Both the position numbers and the translations under genes were made by a program. Shown piece by piece: positions 7,855 through 14,715 of a stretch of 24,380 nt of DNA; position 1 is the first letter of the stretch; each line of letters begins with the position of its first letter. The notes under the pieces were generated by a model that had not been told where the DNA came from, did not search any database, and saw only the letters and a program-made list of their open reading frames with translations. Source of the DNA: SIG223 sp964442785 (GTDB taxonomy: Bacteria > Bacillota_I > Bacilli_A > RFN20 > DUOF01). The stretch covers positions 1-24,380 of the forward strand of contig CAYTZW010000019.1 of the NCBI GenBank assembly GCA_964442785.1, read 5' to 3'.

Positions 7855-9378
7855 TTAAAAGAAAACAATCATTCCCATAACTAGACTTAATACAAGGGAA
7901 ACAATGAAAGCAATTACAATTTGCCAATCTTTATCATCTTCCTTATGGAAGATTAAAATATCTAATGCAACACCTGCTCCATACAACAAAAATGGAATAA
8001 GACCTATTATGGTAGCAATTAAGAATAAAACTAATTTAATAGCCCCGACAATTACCCAAGATATTAGCCACCAAATAGTACCTAAAACATAACCTATTAA
8101 TCCTAAAGGTAAATAAAGTAACATCGCAAATAGCCATAATACTCCAAAGTCTTTAATTGCAGGTTTTAGCCAACCTGTTAAAGCTTTTGCCCAATTATTC
8201 GCCACTTCTAAATATTCACCAGCAAATTTGACTTTTTTAACTAAACCTGAGAAGAATGCATTACTAATCCAACCTTGCTTATAGACAAGCAAAGCAAGAG
8301 CACAAACAACAACAGGTATCAAATAACGTAATATTGCCGAATTTATGTTAAATTGTATTTTTTTGAAATTGATTTTTTTAAATCTAAACTTTTTCTTTTT
8401 CTTATAATGAGAATAACTAGGCTTTTTAGTTTCTACAGGTTTCGGTTTAATTTCTTCTTTTATTTCTTTTTTAGTTTCTTCAGGCTCTTTTTCTTTTATT
8501 TCTTCTTTATCTTTTGTAATTTCCTTTTTTTCAGAACCCTTTATACCTGCTGTCTTTTTTATTTCTTCCGCTTTATCTTGAGGAATTAATTTATAATAAT
8601 CTTCTGGTATAAAATATCCGTGTTCAGCTTTGAATTGTAAATGTTTTATTCTATTTTCAACACTAAAATCCAAATCTATTCCAAACATCTTAGGAAAGTG
8701 TTTGTAACTAAAATCTTCACCATATTCTTTAACCCTTCTTGCATTAAAAGCAAAATAGTCCTCTACAGTTTTATTATATTCCAAAACTTTATCAAATAAC
8801 CCGTCCATAAAATATTCAAGATATTGCTCAGGTTTTCCTTTTTGTTTATCATATTTTGTTATATATGTAGTTGAATAATATGATGAATCATATGTGCTAA
8901 CATATCCTTTGAATTCTGGATACCTATGCTTAATATATTCGTTTACTTCAGCAGCCACTTTATCGGAACTTTCGTGTACACCTTTAAGAATATCTGGGTT
9001 TCCAATTTTAAACCAATAATTATCGAGACATTTTTCATCTAAAGGTATTAATTGACATTTTTCTTTATAACTTTTACCTTCTATTTTTTCTTCTGGGTGA
9101 TAATAAACTCCATAGTATTTAAAATGTACAAAAATTGTCCAACTAGTATTTCGTTCCTTGAAATATTCTACCGTTACATCTACACATATATTAGCAACAT
9201 TATTAGAACAATTTATAGATTTATTGTCCATTGTATTAATATATCCAGATGGACACTTATATTTAATAGTTTCTAATTCTCTATTCAAAATGCCAAGTTT
9301 TGTTTCAAGAACTTTTTTAATATCCTCGTTAATTGGGTTATAATCTACATTATCTTTTTTCTTTTTAAAAATTGCCAT
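7855..9378 (-). CDS. Unknown multi-pass membrane protein, paralogue B
   Basis: The tandem paralogue of the gene at 6255-7823, with the same architecture. A soluble N-terminal domain (about residues 1-285) contains FMDGLFDKVLE, HLQFKAEHGY and DYYKLIPQ. A long low-complexity Lys/Glu linker follows (about 285-345), ending in a very basic patch with several KKK runs before the first membrane helix. Four or five C-terminal helices include GTIWWLISWVIVGAI and PFLLYGAG. The start is ATG 9378: AGGAG lies 9 nt upstream, whereas the upstream in-frame ATG at 9387 directly abuts that site and could not be used. The gap to the preceding membrane gene is 32 nt and to the following paralogue 31 nt, so the three are probably co-transcribed. 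No enzyme motif is visible and I propose no function. Confidence 0.8.
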   Translation of the reverse strand: MAIFKKKKDNVDYNPINEDIKKVLETKLGILNRELETIKYKCPSGYINTMDNKSINCSNNVANICVDVTVEYFKERNTSWTIFVHFKYYGVYYHPEEKIEGKSYKEKCQLIPLDEKCLDNYWFKIGNPDILKGVHESSDKVAAEVNEYIKHRYPEFKGYVSTYDSSYYSTTYITKYDKQKGKPEQYLEYFMDGLFDKVLEYNKTVEDYFAFNARRVKEYGEDFSYKHFPKMFGIDLDFSVENRIKHLQFKAEHGYFIPEDYYKLIPQDKAEEIKKTAGIKGSEKKEITKDKEEIKEKEPEETKKEIKEEIKPKPVETKKPSYSHYKKKKKFRFKKINFKKIQFNINSAILRYLIPVVVCALALLVYKQGWISNAFFSGLVKKVKFAGEYLEVANNWAKALTGWLKPAIKDFGVLWLFAMLLYLPLGLIGYVLGTIWWLISWVIVGAIKLVLFLIATIIGLIPFLLYGAGVALDILIFHKEDDKDWQIVIAFIVSLVLSLVMGMIVFF

Positions 9379-9410
9379 ATAATTCATCTCCTAAATTAAA
9401 ATATTAACAT

Positions 9411-9923
9411 TTAAAGAATATCATTCTTCTTATCTTTTTTTTCTAAATCTAAATGAACAATGATTAAATTAACTACCATAACTCCTAAAAGAAGATACAT
9501 AACAGGAGTAAAACAAGATAATTTAACTTCTAACATTGTATTTTGTTTATATGCCGTTCCATTTAAAGCAAATGTTATTAAAACAATGACAGACAAAATA
9601 TAGGAAAATTGTTTCATATCTTTATTTTCTAAATAATATCCAAATATTTTCAAAAACTTTTTATTTTTTATATCTTTTTTTTGACTACATTCTCCAATAA
9701 AGCAAATGTTTAACATCACAAGTATTGTAAAAACAACAACTAAAATAACAATTAAAAAAGCCTTTAATCCAGAAAAATATTTTCCTAAATCAAATATTGA
9801 TACATACTCTGTTTTAGCAGAATAAAAAACAAATTTAAAAGGTTTAGTTAGAAGTCCAATAATATAAGTAGCATAAAAAATTATTAAAGCAATTATTTTT
9901 GTAATTCTTAATTTTTTTGACAT
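9411..9923 (-). CDS. Unknown four-helix membrane protein
   Basis: A 170-residue hydrophobic protein of no family I recognise. Four membrane segments are visible: about residues 7-25, 54-75, 104-122 and 130-155. A cytosolic-looking basic loop lies between helices two and three (QKKDIKNKKF), and the tail is charged (DLEKKDKKND). The ATG at 9923 is chosen because GGTGAT lies 6-7 nt upstream; the longer in-frame reading from TTG 9935 lacks a ribosome site. It is first in the row with the two large paralogous membrane proteins and shares their orientation and tight spacing. It may be an accessory subunit of the same membrane assembly, but this is inference from position only. Confidence 0.7.
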   Translation of the reverse strand: MSKKLRITKIIALIIFYATYIIGLLTKPFKFVFYSAKTEYVSIFDLGKYFSGLKAFLIVILVVVFTILVMLNICFIGECSQKKDIKNKKFLKIFGYYLENKDMKQFSYILSVIVLITFALNGTAYKQNTMLEVKLSCFTPVMYLLLGVMVVNLIIVHLDLEKKDKKNDIL

Positions 9924-9940
9924 AACTATCACCAATAAAG

Positions 9941-9969
9941 ATTATAAAACAACTGAACTAATTTTGAAA
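9941..9969 (-). promoter_or_regulatory. Possible promoter of the three-gene membrane cluster
   Basis: A perfect TATAAT (9946-9941 on the minus strand) stands 17 nt after a weak -35 (TTTCAA, 9969-9964). It lies immediately after the yebC terminator, so the cluster would be an independent transcription unit. Confidence 0.45.
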
Positions 9970-10009
9970 TAAAAAAATAAGTTTACAATACCTTAATCGT
10001 AAACTTATT
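9968..10009 (-). terminator. Intrinsic terminator of yebC
   Basis: A perfect 11-bp stem, AATAAGTTTAC with GTAAACTTATT (9976-9986 and 9999-10009), has a 12-nt loop and is followed on the minus strand by a T-run. It starts 8 nt after the yebC stop codon. Confidence 0.85.
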
Positions 10010-10016
10010 AATATTT

Positions 10017-10724
10017 TTATTGAACATTGTGATAGACATCTTGAACATCATCATCTTCATCTAGCAAAGAAACAAGTCTATCGAACAATTCTTTTTCTTC
10101 GCCTTCAACTGTACAATATTCAGAAGGTATCCAAGTGATTTCATAAGAATCAATTTTTAAATTAGCTTTTTCACAAGCTTCTTTAATTTCATATAAAGAA
10201 GTCGTAGGTCCGTAAACAACAACTTCTCCTTCTTCTTCCTCGATATTTTCAACATCAACATCTGCTTCTAACAAAGCATTTAAAACTGTTTCTTCATCAG
10301 TGTCAGACAAAGCCACAACGGCACTATGATTAAATTCGTGTGATACACAACCAGGAACTCCTAATTTTGATTTTGCTTTATTAAAACAAGTTTTTACAGC
10401 AGAAGCCGTTCTATTAACATTATTTGTTAAACATTCAATGATAAACTTAGAATTTCCAGGTCCAAAGCCTTCATAAACAACACTTGTATAAGATTCATCA
10501 GCACCACTAGAAGCTTTATCTATGGCTCTTTTAATGACATCAGCAGGAACTTGTTCTGCTTTAGCTTTATCAATTATTCTTTTTAATGCCACATTCATAT
10601 TAGGATCAGGAACTCCTGCTTTAGCAGCAATATAGATTTCCTTTCCATATTTAGAATATACTTTTGTTTTAGCTGCATTACTTTTAGCCATTGCAGCCTT
10701 TCTAACTTCAAAATGTCTTCCCAT
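10017..10724 (-). CDS. yebC: YebC/PmpR family protein (translation-associated factor)
   Basis: A member of the conserved YebC family, first described as transcriptional regulators and more recently implicated in relieving ribosome stalling at proline-rich stretches. The 235-residue product starts MGRHFEVRKAAMAKSNAAKT and has the NMNVALKRIIDKAK block, the YEGFGPG motif and the NNVNRTASAVK segment. An acidic C-terminal half follows. All are standard features of the family. The ATG at 10724 is preceded by AAAGGG and shares one base with the stop of the upstream HD-family gene (TAATG). An upstream in-frame start at 10742 is therefore rejected. It ends in a strong terminator. Whether it is YebC or the second paralogue type found in Bacillus cannot be settled by eye. 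Confidence 0.93.
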   Translation of the reverse strand: MGRHFEVRKAAMAKSNAAKTKVYSKYGKEIYIAAKAGVPDPNMNVALKRIIDKAKAEQVPADVIKRAIDKASSGADESYTSVVYEGFGPGNSKFIIECLTNNVNRTASAVKTCFNKAKSKLGVPGCVSHEFNHSAVVALSDTDEETVLNALLEADVDVENIEEEEGEVVVYGPTTSLYEIKEACEKANLKIDSYEITWIPSEYCTVEGEEKELFDRLVSLLDEDDDVQDVYHNVQ

Positions 10725-11353
10725 TATTTCAACCCTTTCCACTCTTGATAAAATTCTACCAAGAAATTCATCATATAATTATGCCTTTTTTCAGCAAGTT
10801 TTGCACCGGTTTCTGTATTCATTAAATCCTTTAATTTAAGAAGTCTATCATAAAATTCATTAATACAAGAATTACCATCTTTGCTATAAGTAGTAAAAGC
10901 AACTTCATCTAAAGCTTCTTGTCCTTCTTTGTAAACTTCTTGAGCCTTAGCCCCACCAGAAGCAAAAGTTCTCACAATTCCCATTGCTCCAATTTCATCA
11001 AGCCTTTTAGCATCTTGTAAAATTTTTCCTTCTACCGTCATTGGAGTACTCATATAATCGTTGGTACTACTTAGCATTTCAATAAGGTCCATTATTTGAC
11101 CTTTTTCATATTCTGTATAATTGTTTTTATCTAAAAATTCACGAATTTTCTTTCTTTGTCCTTCAAGGTTAGAAAAAATCTTGGAATTACAAATATCACT
11201 AGTCAAGGCAACTGTTTCAATAATCTTTTTGTTGCCTCCTTCATCTTCCCAAAGTCTTAAAGCCATACTACGAATACGCATTGCTTTGTCAATGCCTTTA
11301 CCGGTAATTTCCTTGGATAAATTTTTCTCAGCAAATTTTAAAACTTTTTCCAT
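10724..11353 (-). CDS. HD-domain protein of the YpgQ/YedJ type with eroded metal site
   Basis: The C-terminal half (KILQDAKRLDEIGAMGIVRT, residues 110-129, and LKLKDLMNTETGAKLAEKRH, residues 172-191) closely matches HD-superfamily phosphohydrolases of the YpgQ/YedJ group. A Bacillus member of that group is a metal-dependent nucleotide pyrophosphohydrolase. The N-terminal metal ligands are not kept. Where the family has GHDWxH there is GKGIDK (residues 18-23), and the signature HD in ALLHD is S52-D53 (ALTSD). The later Asp (D114) remains. The protein is full length (209 residues) with no frameshift, so it may be a non-catalytic member. ATG 11353 is chosen because AAGGAGG lies 8 nt upstream. 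It is translationally coupled to yebC. Family assignment is confident; loss of activity is inferred. Confidence 0.85.
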   Translation of the reverse strand: MEKVLKFAEKNLSKEITGKGIDKAMRIRSMALRLWEDEGGNKKIIETVALTSDICNSKIFSNLEGQRKKIREFLDKNNYTEYEKGQIMDLIEMLSSTNDYMSTPMTVEGKILQDAKRLDEIGAMGIVRTFASGGAKAQEVYKEGQEALDEVAFTTYSKDGNSCINEFYDRLLKLKDLMNTETGAKLAEKRHNYMMNFLVEFYQEWKGLK

Positions 11354-11380
11354 TAAATTACCTCCTTCGTACACAGAAAA

Positions 11381-11409
11381 AGTATAGCATATTTCCTATT
11401 AAAAATCTA
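11381..11409 (-). promoter_or_regulatory. Promoter of the HD-family gene and yebC
   Basis: On the minus strand an extended -10 (TGCTATACT, core 11386-11381) is preceded at 17 nt by a weak -35 (TAGATT, 11409-11404). The distance to the start codon is about 27 nt. Confidence 0.5.
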
Positions 11410-11560
11410 TATTTTTCTTATTATAGTTGAGTTTTGTTTTCATATAGCGACAAAATTGTGGAAAATTATAATAGAGAGAAGTTTTAAACAAGACCAAAAA
11501 TTTTTATTGCAAAAAAACTCTAATTGGTTATTATATATTCAAAAGAAAGGAGCTTTATTA

Positions 11561-11775
11561 TGAGATATATTAAAATTACTGAAAACAAAGAATATTTAAA
11601 AACAACTATCGAGGAAAAAAGCTTCAAAAAATCAATGCTTAAATTCTTTAAACCACAAGCACAAGAATTAGACATCAAATTAGCAAAAGGAGATTTAATA
11701 GCTTTTCCTAGCAAGAAAAAAGAAAACAAAAAAGCAGTTAATACTGAGCATAAATTAGCAGAAGAAAATAATTAA
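11561..11775 (+). CDS. Small basic protein of unknown function (71 aa)
   Basis: I do not recognise this protein. It begins MRYIKITENKEYLKT. The middle is compact (FFKPQAQELDIKLAKGDLIA), and the Lys-rich, probably disordered tail contains KKKENKK. There is no membrane segment. Coding is supported by AAGGAG 8 nt before ATG 11561, a TATAAT box at 11467-11472 on the same strand (with no clear -35), and a downstream hairpin shared with the convergent RNase J gene. The start at 11524 in the same frame has no ribosome site. It stands alone between two minus-strand operons. The pattern of a short folded part plus a basic tail could fit a nucleic-acid- or ribosome-associated protein, but nothing in the sequence proves it. 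Confidence 0.6.
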
Positions 11776-11846
11776 TATTTTCAAAAATGTATTTTTTAGT
11801 TTTTATGGGGCTTTTTTGCCTTTGTTAAGAAAATTTATTTATAAAC

Positions 11847-11892
11847 AAAAAGGATTAAATTAGAAGAAAATAGCTCTTAATTTAATCCTTTT
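11847..11892. terminator. Bidirectional terminator between the 71-aa gene and rnjB
   Basis: A 15-bp perfect inverted repeat, AAAAGGATTAAATTA (11848-11862) with TAATTTAATCCTTTT (11878-11892), has A/T flanks on both sides. It sits between the ends of two convergent genes and could end either transcript; the rnjB stop is only 4 nt away. Confidence 0.8.
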
Positions 11893-11895
11893 ATT

Positions 11896-13560
11896 TTAAG
11901 CTTCAATAATCATTGAAAGTATCATTGGATCTTTTCCTGTTTCCTTTTTGATGTATTTAGAAATACGATCTCTTATAATAACTCTACTCTCATTGTAATC
12001 AATATAATCATCATTAATTACTTCTTTAACTATTTGTTCATACATATCAGCGATAACTTTTACTAAATCATCAGCATCTTTCAAGAAAATTAGTCCCCTC
12101 ATTTGAACATCTGGTCCTGCGATTACTTCTTTTGTTTCCATATCAACTGTTGCCCCTAATAAAATTACTCCGTCTTCTTTCAATTTATTACGGTCATTGA
12201 TAACAACATTTCCTATATCAAATAAACCAAGTCCGTCAATTAATAATTCTCCTGTTGGAATAGGTGTTTGATTTGGCTTATATTCTCCATTTTCAAATTT
12301 AGCAACCATTCCATTATCATAAACTAAAATATTGTTATGGTTTAATCCTTGTTGTAAAGAATTAGCAACATTAGCATTTGCAATTAAATTACGATATTCT
12401 CCCTTAACTGGAAAATAATATTTAGGATTAAATAAACTAATGATAAGTTTTAAATCTTCAACACTTGGGTGCATTGAAGAAATACTTTTTCTTTTGATAT
12501 TGACAACCTTAGCTCCTGTTTTATATACCATATCAAGTGCTTCTACTGCTAAAACTTCAGTTCCTGGAACAGAAGGTGCCGCCATTATAAATAAATCTTT
12601 AGGAGTAATATTAACTCTATTTTCCTTGCTATAAATAGATAATCTTTCTATTAAATGGAATAATTTATCACCACCATTTGATAAAATAATGACAACATTT
12701 TTATCATCTTCACTAACTTCATTAATATCAATTAAATTTTCAGGTGGAATTTTAACATAGTTACCGTCATCAATAATATTTAAAATTGTTTCTAAATCTT
12801 TATTATAAAAACATATTTTCTTATTATGTTTCAAACAAACATCTATTACTTCACGAATACCAAAAAGATTTTGTCCATATATAGCAATAAAGGTTCTTCC
12901 ATTGTTTCCCGCAATACTAGCTTCAATATGTGGTGTAAGTCGATGATTTGGTGCTGTAAAACCATTTCTATCAGCAGAACCAGATTCTGTCATTAAACAT
13001 AAAACAGGTTTTTCCATAATTTTGGTAATTGCTTTCAAATCCATTTTATGCAAATAAAAAGCTGTTGTATCAATAATATAATCGCCTGTATAAACTATCC
13101 AACCTTGAGTAGTGTCAATAGCTACTCCAAAACTTTCAGATACTGAATGAGCAGTTGAAAAGAAAGAAAATCTCCTATTTTCAATTTTTACATTTGTCGT
13201 CGGTTTCACTATTTTAAAATTATATTTTACATTTTGTTTAAATCTTTTAGTACATTCTTGAATTAAATACGCTGTTGTTTTAGTACAATAAATAGGAGCA
13301 GGAATTTCTTTATAAATATAAGGTAATGCTCCCATAGAATCATCGTGTCCGTGCGTAATAATATAACCTTTTACCTTTTTATAATTGCTTTTTAAATAAG
13401 CAAAATCTGCTACTATTAAATCTATTCCAGGAGTATTACTCTCAGGATATTTCATTCCAGCCTCCAAAATAAATATATCATTATTTATTTCGATGACATA
13501 CATATTCTTACCATTTTCGTCTAGTCCACCTAAGGCGAAAAGCTTTACGACATCTACCAT
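11896..13560 (-). CDS. rnjB: RNase J2-like ribonuclease with incomplete metal site
   Basis: A metallo-beta-lactamase/beta-CASP ribonuclease of the RNase J family, which in Firmicutes matures and degrades mRNA and rRNA. The 554-residue length and domain order are typical: lactamase core, beta-CASP insert about 200-330, and C-terminal domain ending PMILSMIIEA. The active site is altered. The HxHxDH motif reads H70-G-H72-D-D74-S75, with the last His lost, and the late HGE motif (usually PVHGEYR) reads PVKGEYR with K386. H138, D160 and H364 remain. From memory, B. subtilis RNase J2 carries changes at the same two positions (HGHDEN, PVNGEYR) and is a weak enzyme partnering J1, so J2 is the better call. 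No J1 gene is in this window. AGGAGG... precedes ATG 13560. Confidence 0.85.
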   Translation of the reverse strand: MVDVVKLFALGGLDENGKNMYVIEINNDIFILEAGMKYPESNTPGIDLIVADFAYLKSNYKKVKGYIITHGHDDSMGALPYIYKEIPAPIYCTKTTAYLIQECTKRFKQNVKYNFKIVKPTTNVKIENRRFSFFSTAHSVSESFGVAIDTTQGWIVYTGDYIIDTTAFYLHKMDLKAITKIMEKPVLCLMTESGSADRNGFTAPNHRLTPHIEASIAGNNGRTFIAIYGQNLFGIREVIDVCLKHNKKICFYNKDLETILNIIDDGNYVKIPPENLIDINEVSEDDKNVVIILSNGGDKLFHLIERLSIYSKENRVNITPKDLFIMAAPSVPGTEVLAVEALDMVYKTGAKVVNIKRKSISSMHPSVEDLKLIISLFNPKYYFPVKGEYRNLIANANVANSLQQGLNHNNILVYDNGMVAKFENGEYKPNQTPIPTGELLIDGLGLFDIGNVVINDRNKLKEDGVILLGATVDMETKEVIAGPDVQMRGLIFLKDADDLVKVIADMYEQIVKEVINDDYIDYNESRVIIRDRISKYIKKETGKDPMILSMIIEA

Positions 13561-13601
13561 CGTCTTATTCCTCCATATCGTTGTTGTTAAATATTGGATT
13601 A

Positions 13602-13630
13602 ATTATAATCAATTATTTAATCTTATGCAA
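13602..13630 (-). promoter_or_regulatory. Promoter of rnjB
   Basis: On the minus strand TTGCAT (13630-13625) and a perfect TATAAT (13607-13602) are separated by exactly 17 nt, about 42 nt upstream of the start codon. Confidence 0.75.
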
Positions 13631-13652
13631 TAGCCTAAAAACATTAATCACA

Positions 13653-13684
13653 TAAAAAAAGTTCTAACTGCAATAATTAGAACT
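13653..13684 (-). terminator. Intrinsic terminator overlapping the cdaA stop codon
   Basis: Minus-strand stem AGTTCTAA (13684-13677) with TTAGAACT (13667-13660), followed by seven T. The 5' arm contains most of the cdaA TAG stop codon, so the hairpin begins before translation ends. Confidence 0.8.
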
Positions 13685-14441
13685 ATTTTTCCATTAAGTC
13701 TTTAAAAGTTTGATAGAAAACATCTCTACCAACTGCTTGAAGTTCTCCATTTATAGCAAAAGAAACTCGACCTGTTTCTTCTGAAACAACTACGGTAATA
13801 GAATCCGTTACTTCACTTATTCCTAAACTTGCTCTATGTCTTGCTCCGTATTTTCCATTTAAGGCTTTAGTTGTTGGAGTGTAATAAACAGAAGCAGCTT
13901 CAATAATACCATTTCTAATAATACAAGCTCCGTCGTGAAGTGTTGTTCCTTCATAAAAAATAGTTGTTAACAGTTCAGGACAAACTGGAGCATTTATCCT
14001 TACTCCATTTTTAATATACTCATCAAGGTTAATATTTCTTTCAAAAGTCATTATAGCACCAATTCTATTAGTAGATAAAGTGTTTACCGTATCAGAAATC
14101 ATCTTATACAAATTATTTCTTTGGTCAGCATTCAATGAAACATTTTTCTTTTTTGTAGAAGTGTTATTAGCAGCCATTTTTTTCTTAAGAACTTGTTCAT
14201 TAGCGATAAGTAAAGCAACTATCAAAGATACTAAAATAACATCAGAAAAAGTTTCTACAGAAGACAATCCAAAAATTCTTCCTACTGCTTTTAAAATAAG
14301 AGGAACAAAAAGAAAACCGTGAAGATTTTTTCTTAATAAAAACTTACGAACTAATAAATACAAAAAAATAAACACTAGCAAATACAAAGACAAATCAATT
14401 CCCATAATTACATATTTATTTAAACCAAGCCACTCTAACAT
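13683..14441 (-). CDS. cdaA: Membrane-bound diadenylate cyclase CdaA
   Basis: Makes the second messenger c-di-AMP from two ATP. In Firmicutes c-di-AMP controls potassium and osmolyte balance and cell-wall homeostasis. The 252-residue product has three N-terminal membrane helices (about 10-31, 40-56 and 62-82). The cytoplasmic DAC domain (about 105-240) carries the two catalytic motifs, D170-G-A172 in LHDGACII and R201-H-R203 in ARHRASLGISE. The start is ATG 14441, because GGGAG lies 7 nt upstream; the longer frame from 14489 lacks such a site. The usual partners cdaR and glmM are not next to it; it stands as a single-gene unit with its own promoter and terminator. Confidence 0.95.
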   Translation of the reverse strand: MLEWLGLNKYVIMGIDLSLYLLVFIFLYLLVRKFLLRKNLHGFLFVPLILKAVGRIFGLSSVETFSDVILVSLIVALLIANEQVLKKKMAANNTSTKKKNVSLNADQRNNLYKMISDTVNTLSTNRIGAIMTFERNINLDEYIKNGVRINAPVCPELLTTIFYEGTTLHDGACIIRNGIIEAASVYYTPTTKALNGKYGARHRASLGISEVTDSITVVVSEETGRVSFAINGELQAVGRDVFYQTFKDLMEK

Positions 14442-14468
14442 ATTAACACTCCCACCGCTATTATTAAG

Positions 14469-14497
14469 ATTATCATATTTTCCAAACATATTTTCAA
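14469..14497 (-). promoter_or_regulatory. Promoter of cdaA
   Basis: On the minus strand TTGAAA (14497-14492) and GATAAT (14474-14469) are spaced by 17 nt, 27 nt before the chosen start codon. Confidence 0.6.
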
Positions 14498-14546
14498 GAT
14501 AATTCTCTTAAAGATATGCTTTTTCTTCAATTATTAGAAATATAAC

Positions 14547-14575
14547 TTGCTAAAAATCCTTTAATTTATTAAAAT
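14547..14575 (+). promoter_or_regulatory. Promoter of tRNA-Val
   Basis: TTGCTA (14547-14552) and TAAAAT (14570-14575) with a 17-nt spacer end 8 nt before the mature tRNA, leaving almost no 5' leader. Confidence 0.7.
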
Positions 14576-14583
14576 GTGAATAC

Positions 14584-14659
14584 GGACATTTAGCTCAGTT
14601 GGGAGAGCATCTGTTTGACGTACAGAAGGTCGTCAGTTCGATTCTGGCAGTGTCCACCA
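14584..14659 (+). tRNA. tRNA-Val, anticodon GAC
   Basis: A 76-nt sequence folds as a full cloverleaf. The acceptor stem is GGACATT / AGTGTCC, the D arm GCTC...GAGC, the anticodon stem TCTGT / ACAGA with loop TTGACGT (anticodon GAC), and the T arm GTCAG-TTCGATT-CTGGC. The terminal CCA is encoded. It reads valine codons GTC/GTT. Confidence 0.97.
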
Positions 14660-14669
14660 TTGAAAAATC

Positions 14670-14695
14670 AAGTTCTCAAAAGGGAACTTTTTATT
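14670..14695 (+). terminator. Terminator between tRNA-Val and the kinase-like gene
   Basis: An 8-bp stem, AAGTTCTC / GGGAACTT, with an AAAA loop is followed by a short T-run. It would end the tRNA transcript; some read-through probably feeds the next gene, for which no separate promoter is seen. Confidence 0.7.
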
Positions 14696-14715
14696 TATCA
14701 AGGCAGGTGATTTGT

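Noticed and set aside
8353..8589. Plus-strand ORF opposite the Lys/Glu linker of paralogue B
   Set aside because: Phe-rich product is the reverse shadow of Lys/Glu codons; no ribosome site.
9387..9411. Insertion sequence or transposon ends around the three membrane genes
   Set aside because: No transposase, flanking direct repeats or terminal inverted repeats could be found at the cluster edges.
14599..14715. Upstream extension of the kinase-like gene
   Set aside because: It would translate most of tRNA-Val and a terminator hairpin; ATG 14716 has its own ribosome site.
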